From assembly GCA_020634435.1 (NCBI GenBank), contig JACKBS010000008.1, positions 372,001 to 436,000 of the forward strand: a stretch of DNA of 64,000 nucleotides, read 5' to 3'. This DNA is from Ardenticatenaceae bacterium. GTDB taxonomy: Bacteria > Chloroflexota > Anaerolineae > Promineifilales > Promineifilaceae. This document shows positions 25,738-34,161 of the stretch, in pieces. Below the pieces are notes generated by a model. That model was not told the origin of the DNA. It did not search any database and worked only from the letters and a program-made list of their open reading frames with translations. Made by a program: the position numbers and the translations under genes. Position 1 is the first letter of the stretch. Every line of letters begins with the position of its first letter.

Positions 25738-28700
25738 TTACTGAGCGCCGTTAGTGGTTTCCCCACTGAAGCAAGCAACAGCCGCACCTTCAAACGCATC
25801 CGACGTCATTTCGGCACAGTTTGTCCAGCTAGTGGGCTTAAAGCCGTACATGTCGTAGGTCACCACGTAGGTCTCGCCAGGAGCGCCTGGAGTGGAGAAT
25901 ACATCAATTTCGTAGTCACCATTTGGATAGGACGGAGCCGGAGCATCGCCTGTACCGTCGAAGTAGATCTGGCCACCGGTGTTGCCGTATTTGTTCTCGG
26001 CACCTACGGTCAGGAAGCCACCGTCACCATCGGAGATGGACGGGCCATAGGTGAAGCTGATGTCCTCAGCGCCGCCGTAGCCAATCCACACCTGGAAGGT
26101 GTTCAGTTCGCCGTCGCCGTAGTTGGAAACAGCTTCCCATTCGACAACGATCCAGGAGCTCACGCCGTTGGTCAACGTGTTTACCAGAATACGGCCGCCG
26201 AAGGCTGGGTTCAGGTCGGTCCAGAACGGAGCCAAGATGTTGTTTGGCGCATCTTCGCTGGGGATGGGTTGGTTGATATAATCAACATCAGCACCCGTGC
26301 CACCACCAACTACGATATAGCCATTAGAAACAACACCAATTGTGCTGTACACTTCGTCAGCGTAGACGAATGAAGGAACTGTCACGTTGGTGATACTTTC
26401 GTCGGAACCTCCCAAATCCAGGCTAGATGCAAAGCCACCCAAAGCCAAATAACCAGCTGGGGAAGCTAGCGGGTCAACTGCAGCATTGACGATAGAAGGA
26501 GCAGCACCATACAGTGTGCCACTGGCGGTCAGTAAGCGGCTGCTGATCTGGTCAGCATTTTCTACACTGCCATTCACCAGGTATAAACCACGCGGCAGCA
26601 TGTCGCTCATGTCGAAGCTGGCATCGTCAAAGCCGGTGTTGGTGATGGTGATTGTACATTCTGTGGACACACGCGGCGTCAGGCTTGCAGAGTCACAGGT
26701 TTTGTCGATAGTAACCGGCGCTTCATCGCGAACAATAGTGATGGGGAAGCGTACTTCGTAATTACCGTGGGTCATATAAAGTACGGCCGTACGAACCTCA
26801 CCAACCGGTACAGTGCTAGCATCAACATGGATGCTAAAGGTCTTGTCGCGACCAGCACGGATGCCAACAACTTTGGGTACCTCAATAATCAAACCATCTT
26901 CAGCTTCGACTGAAAGCAGCCACCAGGCATCGTGGCCCAGTTCACTGTGCACCGTGCGCTCTACGGTCATTTGTCCAGGCATGCTGGGGAGGTAGAGGCT
27001 GGGATAGTTAGAGTTCCACAGGTCATTTTCGTGCAGGTAGAAGTTGTCAACTGTTTCTGAGATGCTCAGACCTGGATCGCCAGCAGCGGTCAGGTCAATG
27101 CGGCCAGAGCCAGCATCGTAAGTATCAACAGGGGTAACACCATCTTCTTTCACCAGACCGTCAACCGTAGCCGTCAGCATCAAAGTGGATTTGATCTGGC
27201 CAGGCGTCCAGTCGGGATGCAGAGCTTTGAGCAGAGCACCAGCGCCAGCGGTGTGCGGGCTGGACATAGAGGTACCGCTGAGGAGGCCGTACATGCTGGG
27301 AACACCCAGAGGTTCAGCAACGCTCGGGGAAACAGCAGCCAGAATGTTCACGCCGGGGGCAGTTACGTCTGGTTTGCTGATACCCAACGTTTGGTTCGGG
27401 CCACCACGCGAACTGAAGCTAGCCATGACGTCACCCTGTACGGTTGATTTGATACCACCGCTCAAGGTAGCCATTACGTTGGTGTTGTTGGCCAGGAAGT
27501 CTAGCAAAGCAACGCCATCAGCATTCTGGATGTGGATGCTGGGGATCCAATGAGAATCAGCATTCAGTGTTTGCAGAGACGGATTGTAGAGGATCAAACC
27601 ACCAGCGCCACCTTCAGCAACGTTGAAGCTCTTGGTAACACGGGCAATCACACCACGTTTACAAACAACAATTTCGCCGTTAAAGGTACCAGCCGGGAAT
27701 GGCGTGTTACACATACCTTTTTCCGGATCCGTGTCGGCCAAACCATCATAGTCAGCAGCCAGAACAACGGCAGCTGGGCCATAACCGCCTGTAATGGAAA
27801 CACCGTCGAGGGTCAACGAGTCGGTGTCAGATTCCAGAACGACATTGGCCACGTAGCCACGATCGTGCGTGCTAGCACCAACGGTCATGGTCCAAGGACC
27901 ACGGTGAGCAACTGTGTCAGCCCCTGGGCCAGAATTACCGGCAGAAGCGGAAACAAAGACACCGTTGTCGTAAGCAACGGAGAAGGCTTGCTCTACGATA
28001 TCATTGTAGGGGTCAGTGCCGCCACCGATGGAGAAGTTGATAACACTAACCCCATCGAGGATAGCCTGTTCAACGGCCGCAACAGAGTCACTACCGTAGC
28101 AGCTGGAGGTACCGGGGACAGAACCACAGACTTTGTAGGCAATAATCTGGGCGCGGGGGGCCACACCAGAAATGATGCCCAGCGTCCCGCCCAAAGCATC
28201 GGCGGAAACATTGCTGTTACCGGCAACGGTGCTGGCGGTGTGGGAGCCATGGCCGTCGTTGTCACGTGCGGTGAGGAATTCATCGTCCATGAACGTGCGG
28301 TTAGCTTCAAAAGTAGCCATGAAGCGATAGGCACCAATGATCTTGTTGTTACATTCGAAGTTGATGCCCAAATCGTCGCCGTCGGCCTGGACGCTGCCCA
28401 GATCACACGGGTAGGATTGCGTTGGTGCATCATAAGCATTGCCATTGGGGTCTGGATCGGAGAAGGAGGGGTTTTCTGGCCAGATACCAGAGTCCAGGAT
28501 ACCAACGATGACGCCTTCACCAGCGTTTTCCTGGCCGCCCAAAGCACTCCAAACCGTCGGAGCGCCAATCCACTGCGGGCCAGCATCCGTGGTCAGTTCC
28601 ATTTCCTGATCCAGGTAGATGCCGGTAACGCCAGTAATACTGGTAATCGCATCCAAGCTGCCGCCGCTTACGCGGGAAACGGCCAGACCGTTGAAAACGG

Positions 28701-28998
28701 TGTTGTATTCATATGTTACCTGGCCGTAAGCAGAAAGGGTATCTTTGAGGGCACCAGCGTCGATAGAGCTATCGATGGTGATAATAATATTGACTTCTTC
28801 CAGTTCGCCAACTTCAACCCGGTTTTGGACTACAGTTTTGTCGTTGGTGAAGGTTGAGTCTACGGTTATGTTACCAGTGGCATCCATACCACCGTCCTGG
28901 GCAAAGCCGAGTGAGGCTGAGGAAAGTACCAGGACGAGTGTCAGTAGCGCCAAAAGCGACAGGGTTAGTACACTCTTTTTAGGGTTTTTCTTAAACAT
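25738..28998 (-). CDS. Secreted subtilisin-like serine peptidase (S8), cucumisin-like layout
   Basis: A 1086-residue exported protease. The signal peptide spans residues 1-34 (SLLALLTLVLVLSSASLGFA). An I9-type propeptide follows at about 50-135. The catalytic domain has Asp in VGILDSGIWPENPSF, His in DNDGHGSHTASTVAGN and Ser in SGTSMSSPHTAGAGALL, with a PA domain inserted between His and Ser (CNTPFPAGTFNGEIVVCKRG). Fn3-like and C-terminal beta domains follow. AGGAG precedes the ATG. The gene is depleted in ACGGCCGT (one copy in 3.3 kb). Confidence 0.93.
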   Translation of the reverse strand: MFKKNPKKSVLTLSLLALLTLVLVLSSASLGFAQDGGMDATGNITVDSTFTNDKTVVQNRVEVGELEEVNIIITIDSSIDAGALKDTLSAYGQVTYEYNTVFNGLAVSRVSGGSLDAITSITGVTGIYLDQEMELTTDAGPQWIGAPTVWSALGGQENAGEGVIVGILDSGIWPENPSFSDPDPNGNAYDAPTQSYPCDLGSVQADGDDLGINFECNNKIIGAYRFMATFEANRTFMDDEFLTARDNDGHGSHTASTVAGNSNVSADALGGTLGIISGVAPRAQIIAYKVCGSVPGTSSCYGSDSVAAVEQAILDGVSVINFSIGGGTDPYNDIVEQAFSVAYDNGVFVSASAGNSGPGADTVAHRGPWTMTVGASTHDRGYVANVVLESDTDSLTLDGVSITGGYGPAAVVLAADYDGLADTDPEKGMCNTPFPAGTFNGEIVVCKRGVIARVTKSFNVAEGGAGGLILYNPSLQTLNADSHWIPSIHIQNADGVALLDFLANNTNVMATLSGGIKSTVQGDVMASFSSRGGPNQTLGISKPDVTAPGVNILAAVSPSVAEPLGVPSMYGLLSGTSMSSPHTAGAGALLKALHPDWTPGQIKSTLMLTATVDGLVKEDGVTPVDTYDAGSGRIDLTAAGDPGLSISETVDNFYLHENDLWNSNYPSLYLPSMPGQMTVERTVHSELGHDAWWLLSVEAEDGLIIEVPKVVGIRAGRDKTFSIHVDASTVPVGEVRTAVLYMTHGNYEVRFPITIVRDEAPVTIDKTCDSASLTPRVSTECTITITNTGFDDASFDMSDMLPRGLYLVNGSVENADQISSRLLTASGTLYGAAPSIVNAAVDPLASPAGYLALGGFASSLDLGGSDESITNVTVPSFVYADEVYSTIGVVSNGYIVVGGGTGADVDYINQPIPSEDAPNNILAPFWTDLNPAFGGRILVNTLTNGVSSWIVVEWEAVSNYGDGELNTFQVWIGYGGAEDISFTYGPSISDGDGGFLTVGAENKYGNTGGQIYFDGTGDAPAPSYPNGDYEIDVFSTPGAPGETYVVTYDMYGFKPTSWTNCAEMTSDAFEGAAVACFSGETTNGAQ

Positions 28999-29651
28999 CT
29001 GTTCTCCTGTTTAAATGATACGTTGTAAGGTTAAATGCTTTTTTGGGTCATTTTCCAATTTTAGTAATTAGCAGAAATGTTTTTGGGAAAGATCAATGTC
29101 AATTCTGTCAATTACTTGAGTAAATCGCGATCAATGCTCTTTTTTGGCAAAAGCTTTGTGCAATTTACTTAATTCAAACGGATGTTTATCTTGTATAAAA
29201 CCACCTCCTTCTAGATACTAAATTTTTTAACTTTATTGGTGGGTGCTTGGTAACTTTTTGCAGGCGTAGCACAGCCCAAAAAACATGACCTAGCTGGGTT
29301 GAATGTTCACCCGGTTCAGTAATTGGTTAAACAGCACCTTCCATGAGTTGATCCGTGAATGTTTAGTATGTTCGCGTCTTTGTACACAGACTTGATTTCT
29401 GGAAAACGAGTTTTCCTGAACTATTTGACTGTTTTCAGTAAGATTGATTTGGGGCAACTCTTTAATCTACAGCTTCGCTTGCTTAAATTTTTGCTACTCT
29501 GCTCTTTTAGGAATTACGTACTATGAGACTGGATTAACATATCCAGAGGAAATTACATTCAGACTTACGGAAAGATTTCGCCCGCAAGGATACAAGCCTG
29601 TTAGGTGTTTGTCTAATGGTAAATGTAATTGTGATTTTTGACAATTATTTC

Positions 29652-29760
29652 AGTCAGCTTGGGTGTGATTAGTTTTTGTGTAACGCTAGAGAAGCTTACG
29701 CTGGACTCAAGTCTTGGCTCCTGACTCGTTACACAACTTTTCATCACACCCAGTCAGCTT
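29652..29760. mobile_element. MITE-like element, 91 bp, with 9-bp direct repeats
   Basis: Element 29661-29751 begins GGGTGTGATTAGTTTTTGTG and ends ACTTTTCATCACACCC. The arms GGGTGTGAT/ATCACACCC and TTGTGTAACG/CGTTACACAA are exact inverse matches. It is bounded by identical 9-bp direct repeats AGTCAGCTT at 29652-29660 and 29752-29760, as expected for a target-site duplication. There is no coding capacity, and the autonomous parent is not in the window. Confidence 0.72.
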
Positions 29761-29862
29761 ATATGAATTGTTTATGGAAGAATAGGCACTGGGCTTTAGC
29801 CTTTTCCTTGCTACGGCCGTTGGTTTGCTCACGAATACGGCCGTTGAATGACCGTAAATTTT

Positions 29863-29893
29863 TTGAGAAAAGCACGTACGGCCGTGTTATAAT
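29863..29893 (+). promoter_or_regulatory. Candidate promoter for the NACHT-HEAT gene
   Basis: TTGAGA (29863-29868) and TATAAT (29888-29893) with a 19-base spacer, 34 bases before the start codon. ACGGCCGT occupies 29878-29885 within the spacer; two more copies lie at 29813 and 29837. Confidence 0.5.
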
Positions 29894-29927
29894 CCACACT
29901 ACTCGATCAAAAAGCAGACATTGACTG

Positions 29928-32348
29928 ATGCAACGATTCCAAAACTGGCATTTTGACACACTTTCATTTTTACTTGGCCTGCTGTTGGGTGTCGCCCTGG
30001 CCTATGGGGTAATTCGCCTGCTGCCCTGGCTGCGGCGAACCTATGCCCGTTCGGCTGGCTGGGTGCGGGAGCGCGTAAGCTATCTGCGTTCTGGTGTGTT
30101 GGTGCGGTATCTCGCCGAAACGGCCGTTTACGCCAACACACACCACCTTCTTGCCCATGAAACTGAGCTGAATACCCTTTTTGTAGCTCCCCGTTTGGTT
30201 GCCCCGTTGGAGGACCCGGCCCTGCTGCCCGAAGATCGCGGGGCGACGGCATTTACCTATTTGTGGCCGGAGTGGGCCAAAGGCATAGGGCTGCCCATGC
30301 CTCCCACAATGACCCTGAGCCAGCTGTTGCTAAACGGCCGTCGTGTCATCATCGCAGGGGAGCCGGGGGTGGGCAAGACGACGTTGTTAGCACACCTGGC
30401 GTGGCGCTGCGCCACCGCCAGCAGCGAGGGCGGCGATGCCCAACTGGTGAACACAATGCCGGTGCTGGTGCATGTGGCCGAGCTGGGTTTAGCGGCTGGC
30501 GGTGAAATGGAAGACGCCGAATCGGTGCTGGCCAGTGCACTGCAAAAGCGAGCCAATCCGCTGACCAGCCCCGGTATTAAGGATTTGTTGCATCAAAAGC
30601 TGAAAGCAGGGCAGGTGCTGCTGCTGCTGGATGGCTGGGATGAATTGGCCGCGCCGAAACGGCCGAATGTGGGCGAGTGGCTAGAAGCGTTACTGGGCAA
30701 ATATAAACAAACTCAGGTGTTTGTGGCGTCGGGATTGTCGGGGCATGGGCTGCTGCTGGAGCTGGATTTTACCTGGACGACTTTACTTCCGTGGCGGCTG
30801 GGCGAAGTAGAGAGTTTTGCTAACCAGGCAACGCAGGCACTGTCGGTGAGCCAGCCGCCGCGCCTGACCTATTTTTGGCAGCCAGGCCAGACGGCCGCAG
30901 CTACCACGCTCAATTTTGCCCTCCGCGGCTTGGGTAAAGGGGTGACGGAGGCGAAACGGCCGTTGCCAATCATTGATCTGCTGCGGCAAGCATTACTGCT
31001 GCTGTCTGGCAAGCAGCCGCCCGATGCGCAAACAATCGCCTTTTGGCAGCAGCTGGCCTACACCCTGCTGCAAGAGGGCAAACTGGCGTTGGGTCTGGCC
31101 GAAGTAACGGCCGTCATCGCCCAATTTGCCACTGAAGCCGACGGGCAGGTGAATCGCTCTGTCGCGGGCAAGCTGCAAAAGTCGCTGAAAAGCAGTGTGC
31201 TGTTTGTGACCTGGGGCAATGGCAGCGTGAGCTGCCGCGGTCTGTTGTGGCGTGACTTTTTGGCCGCTGGCTATCTGGTCGCCCAGGCGGATGAGGCGGT
31301 GGCTGCGGCGCATCTGCACGATGGTGAGTGGGGGCAGGTGCTGCGTTTCTACGTGGCCCAGGTGAATCCGGCCCCACTGGCCAAACAGCTGCTGCGAGGG
31401 CAAGACAACACGCCCTCTCGTGAGTCGGTATTCCAGGTAGCTTCCTGGCTGCCGCTAACGGCCGAAAAAGGGGAGTGGCGACGGCAGACGATGATTTTGC
31501 TGGGACAAATGATTCGCTCGGCTACCTCGTTTACCCAGGTACTGCGCCAACGGGCAATGGCGGCGATGGCTCAATCCAACGAGCCGGGTGTGGCCGCTTT
31601 TGTGGCGCAATTGCTGGAGCGATCAGACCCCTTGTTGCGCCAGATTGGGGCGTCAGCACTGGCGCGATTGGGCAGTGATCAGTCCATCGAGCAGTTGGCT
31701 GGTTTACTGACGGATGGGGACGAATGGGTACGACAAACGGCCGTTTCTGGACTCCTTTTGCAGCAGCACCATCCCCTGGCAGAACGGCCGTTGCTGGCGG
31801 CGCTGCTTAGTGATGACGAGGTGCTCAGTCGGCTGGTGGCCGAAGGGCTGGCGCTCAACGGCACACGCGGCGCGGAAATCTTAAAAGAAGCGCTCAGCGA
31901 TGAAGATGTGCAGGTGCGCCGGGCGGCGGTGCTGGGTTTGTCGCTGCTGGATGCGCCATGGGTGGAAAAGCAGCTCATCCAGGTGGAGCGGCACGATGAC
32001 GAATGGTACGTGCGTTCGGCGGCCAACGGGGCGCTGGAAACGCTGCGAGCGCGGCGCAAAGCGGTTCGTTGGGAGCCGCCCAATCCGGCTGATCAGCGCT
32101 GGCTGACGATGGCTTTTCGGCAGGATGGTCGCATCGTGCCAGACGGTGCGGCAGCGATGCCGTTCCTGGTGCAGCTTATCAGTGAATCGGACGATACCAA
32201 GCTGCGGGCGTCGGCGGCCAATTTGCTCAGCCACCTACCGGCGTTGGATGCGATACCGGCATTGGAAACGGCCGTTCGCGATACCGATTTCCGCGTCAGT
32301 GAAGCAGCTTTTACCACTCTCTGCCACCTGCGCCGCGCTTACGGGTAG
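29928..32348 (+). CDS. Membrane-anchored NACHT/STAND NTPase with C-terminal HEAT repeats
   Basis: An 806-residue protein. An N-terminal hydrophobic helix (about 11-33, LSFLLGLLLGVALAYGVIRL) places the rest in the cytoplasm. The NTPase has Walker A IIAGEPGVGKTTLL near 141-154 and Walker B VLLLLDGWDEL near 230-240, with the DGWDE pattern of NACHT proteins. After an all-helical middle, residues about 540-806 form HEAT-like repeats (ALARLGSDQSIEQLAGLL, EDVQVRRAAVLGLSLL). STAND NTPases of this layout serve as sensors in signalling or defence. No adjacent effector gene is seen, so the role here is open. Confidence 0.82.
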   Translation: MQRFQNWHFDTLSFLLGLLLGVALAYGVIRLLPWLRRTYARSAGWVRERVSYLRSGVLVRYLAETAVYANTHHLLAHETELNTLFVAPRLVAPLEDPALLPEDRGATAFTYLWPEWAKGIGLPMPPTMTLSQLLLNGRRVIIAGEPGVGKTTLLAHLAWRCATASSEGGDAQLVNTMPVLVHVAELGLAAGGEMEDAESVLASALQKRANPLTSPGIKDLLHQKLKAGQVLLLLDGWDELAAPKRPNVGEWLEALLGKYKQTQVFVASGLSGHGLLLELDFTWTTLLPWRLGEVESFANQATQALSVSQPPRLTYFWQPGQTAAATTLNFALRGLGKGVTEAKRPLPIIDLLRQALLLLSGKQPPDAQTIAFWQQLAYTLLQEGKLALGLAEVTAVIAQFATEADGQVNRSVAGKLQKSLKSSVLFVTWGNGSVSCRGLLWRDFLAAGYLVAQADEAVAAAHLHDGEWGQVLRFYVAQVNPAPLAKQLLRGQDNTPSRESVFQVASWLPLTAEKGEWRRQTMILLGQMIRSATSFTQVLRQRAMAAMAQSNEPGVAAFVAQLLERSDPLLRQIGASALARLGSDQSIEQLAGLLTDGDEWVRQTAVSGLLLQQHHPLAERPLLAALLSDDEVLSRLVAEGLALNGTRGAEILKEALSDEDVQVRRAAVLGLSLLDAPWVEKQLIQVERHDDEWYVRSAANGALETLRARRKAVRWEPPNPADQRWLTMAFRQDGRIVPDGAAAMPFLVQLISESDDTKLRASAANLLSHLPALDAIPALETAVRDTDFRVSEAAFTTLCHLRRAYG

Positions 32349-32380
32349 AGACGTTGCATGGTACCGTTTCTGCAAAAGTA

Positions 32381-32413
32381 AAAAGCGCCCTCCAAATTTG
32401 AAGAGCGCTTTTT
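32381..32413. terminator. Bidirectional terminator
   Basis: AAAAGCGC (32381-32388) and GCGCTTTT (32405-32412) form a hairpin with T/A flanks between the convergent NACHT-HEAT and fasciclin genes. AAGTAAAAAG/CTTTTTAC-type repeat words surround it. Confidence 0.75.
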
Positions 32414-32451
32414 CTTTTCACTTCTTACTTTTTACTTCTAAATTCCCCGCC

Positions 32452-33420
32452 TTACTCTTTTGGCCACGGCCCCAGGATAACGGTGTCTACGGCATGGATG
32501 ACCCCATTGCTGGCGTTGATGTCCGCAATGATGACTTTGGCATCGTCGTTGACGTACAGATTGCCATCAAAATATTTCAGGCCGGCCAGCTCACCGTTGG
32601 CCATCGTGACGTCACCCAACAGCGTTAACGCTTTGTCGGAGAATACCTCACCTTCGAGCACGTGGTAAAGCAAAATGCGCGTCAGTTCCACTTCGCTGAA
32701 GGTGGTGGCAATGTTGTCAGCGTTGAGGCCCAGCTTGGCAAAGGCATCGTCGGTGGGAGCAAAAACGGTCCATTCACCACCAGACAAAGTGTCGGCCAAA
32801 CCAGCGGCCGTTACCGCAGCGACGAGGGTATCAAAACGGCCGTCATTCACCGCAATATCTACAATCGTGCCTGTGCTGCTGGCGCTGCTGCTGCTGGAAC
32901 CACTGCTGGCCGGGGCAGCTTCTTTGGGCCACGGCCCCAAGATCACGGTATCTACCGCGTGGATAATGCCGTTGGAAGCGTCGATATCGGGAATGATGAC
33001 TTTGGCGTCGTCATTGACATACAGGTTGCCGTCGAAATATTTCAACCCGGCAGTAGCGCCATTGGCCATGGTCACATCACCCAGCAGCGTCAGAGCCTTT
33101 TCCGAAGAGACTTCGCCGTCGATGACGTGGTAGAGCAAAATGTCGGTCAGGTCTGCTTTGCTGAAGCTGGACGCAATGTTGTCTGCATTCAGACCGAGTT
33201 TGGCGAAGGCATCATCCGTGGGGGCAAAGACGGTCCATTCACCATTGGACAGCGTGTCAACCAGGTCGGTGGCCACAACGGCGGCGACGAGGGTCTCGAA
33301 ACGATCATCCCCGCTGGCGATTTCGACGATGGTTTTGTCGCCATCGGCGGCCACAGCGGGCACCAGAATGCCGAATAAGAGGGCTAAAGCCAATAAAGAT
33401 TGAAGCACAACTTTTTTCAT
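32452..33420 (-). CDS. Secreted protein with two nearly identical fasciclin domains
   Basis: The 322-residue exported adhesion-type protein starts at 33420 (MKKVVLQSLLALALLFGILV), giving a signal peptide cut near AVAA at 22-25. Two fasciclin (FAS1) domains each carry NGEWTVFAPTDDAFAKLGLN or its near copy, LLYHV and AVDTVILGPWPKE. They are joined by a Ser/Ala linker (APASSGSSSSSASS). The copies are near-identical over long stretches (YFDGNLYVNDDAKVII in both), pointing to a recent internal duplication. GGGAG lies upstream of the start. FAS1 proteins act in cell-surface adhesion; the partner is unknown. Confidence 0.92.
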   Translation of the reverse strand: MKKVVLQSLLALALLFGILVPAVAADGDKTIVEIASGDDRFETLVAAVVATDLVDTLSNGEWTVFAPTDDAFAKLGLNADNIASSFSKADLTDILLYHVIDGEVSSEKALTLLGDVTMANGATAGLKYFDGNLYVNDDAKVIIPDIDASNGIIHAVDTVILGPWPKEAAPASSGSSSSSASSTGTIVDIAVNDGRFDTLVAAVTAAGLADTLSGGEWTVFAPTDDAFAKLGLNADNIATTFSEVELTRILLYHVLEGEVFSDKALTLLGDVTMANGELAGLKYFDGNLYVNDDAKVIIADINASNGVIHAVDTVILGPWPKE

Positions 33421-33630
33421 TTTTTTCTCCCTTAAACAAACAGTATTTGTGAAATACGTGGACAATACCTTGATAATGTACAACTTTTGTCTACATATTG
33501 GCAAGAAATGTGGACAGCGATTAAGAAATTCCTCATTTTCGCGATGGGACTCCTGACAGAAGGTGTCAAGTAAGTTTGGTATGCTCAGAACAGTGATTTC
33601 GGGAAAATAATAAAAAAGGTGAGCAATTTG

Positions 33631-34074
33631 ATGAAAACAAGAGAAACAAAATATTGGATTACGGTGGCGTCAAAAGATCATGTGATGAAGGGTGTGGCGG
33701 GTGGTTTTATGCAGGCGAATCATGGCAAAAGCAGCCCGCTGCGCCGCGTGGCGCCGGGGGATTGGGTGATTTTTTACTCACCCAAGCAGCAGTTTAAGGG
33801 AACAGAACCGTGCCAGGCATTTACGGCCGTTGGTCAAATTAAAGAAGGTGAGGTGTATACGGCCGTTATGGCCCCCGATTTTGAGCCAGCCCGGCGCGAT
33901 GTGGATTTTAAGGAATGTGACGAGGTGGAGATACGGCCGTTCATCGACCAACTCAACTTCATCGAAGACAAACAGCGCTGGGGCTACACGTTCCGTTTTG
34001 GTTTTTTTGAGATCAATCAGGCTGACTTTGAACTGATTAGCGGGGCGATGCTGGCGAAATCACCTGTGTCTTAA
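33631..34074 (+). CDS. EVE domain protein (PUA-like, UPF0310)
   Basis: The 147-residue protein starts MKTRETKYWITVASKDHVMK, with an AGGTGAG ribosome-binding site deciding for the ATG at 33631 over the GTG at 33619. It has the EVE/PUA-like features GVAGGFMQANHGK, VAPGDWVIFYSPK and PFIDQLNFIEDKQRWG. EVE domains bind modified bases in RNA or DNA in several systems. Here the gene stands alone, and three ACGGCCGT copies lie within it. A long inverted repeat follows. Confidence 0.88.
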   Translation: MKTRETKYWITVASKDHVMKGVAGGFMQANHGKSSPLRRVAPGDWVIFYSPKQQFKGTEPCQAFTAVGQIKEGEVYTAVMAPDFEPARRDVDFKECDEVEIRPFIDQLNFIEDKQRWGYTFRFGFFEINQADFELISGAMLAKSPVS

Positions 34075-34098
34075 AAGGGGCAAATCACGCTACTCGAT

Positions 34099-34155
34099 AT
34101 TTCCCCGGAAACTGCCCTAGGCAATGTTTTCGAGTTTGGAAGTTTCCGGGGAAAT
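34099..34155. terminator. Long inverted repeat between convergent genes
   Basis: ATTTCCCCGGAAACT (34099-34113) and AGTTTCCGGGGAAAT (34141-34155) are perfect 15-base arms around a 27-base loop. It is probably a bidirectional terminator for the EVE and hydrolase genes, although no long T run follows. Confidence 0.65.
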
Positions 34156-34161
34156 GGAGAA

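Larger units (their letters stand above)
28999..29927. other. AT-rich intergenic region with a MITE-like element and a promoter
   Basis: About 930 bases of lower GC than the genes around it. The first 650 bases hold no recognisable feature apart from small palindromes such as GGAAAACGAGTTTTCC at 29401-29416. A 91-bp inverted-repeat element lies at 29661-29751. The last 120 bases hold three ACGGCCGT copies and a likely promoter for the NACHT gene. Two short open frames (29444-29641 and 29676-29924) lack ribosome-binding sites and are not believed. Confidence 0.6.

Noticed and set aside
27532..28857. A 441-codon open frame antisense to the subtilase gene
   Set aside because: It is the shadow of a gene with strong, complete protease motifs on the other strand; no recognisable domain and no ribosome-binding site.
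29444..29641. Short open frame ending NGKCNCDF in the AT-rich gap
   Set aside because: TTG start, no ribosome-binding site, no similarity that I recognise; a decayed gene remnant cannot be excluded.
29676..29924. Short open frame across the MITE-like element and the promoter
   Set aside because: It spans the element's inverted repeat and the likely -10 box, so coding is improbable.
32452..33420. Two separate fasciclin genes
   Set aside because: The frame is continuous through the Ser/Ala linker with a single signal peptide.
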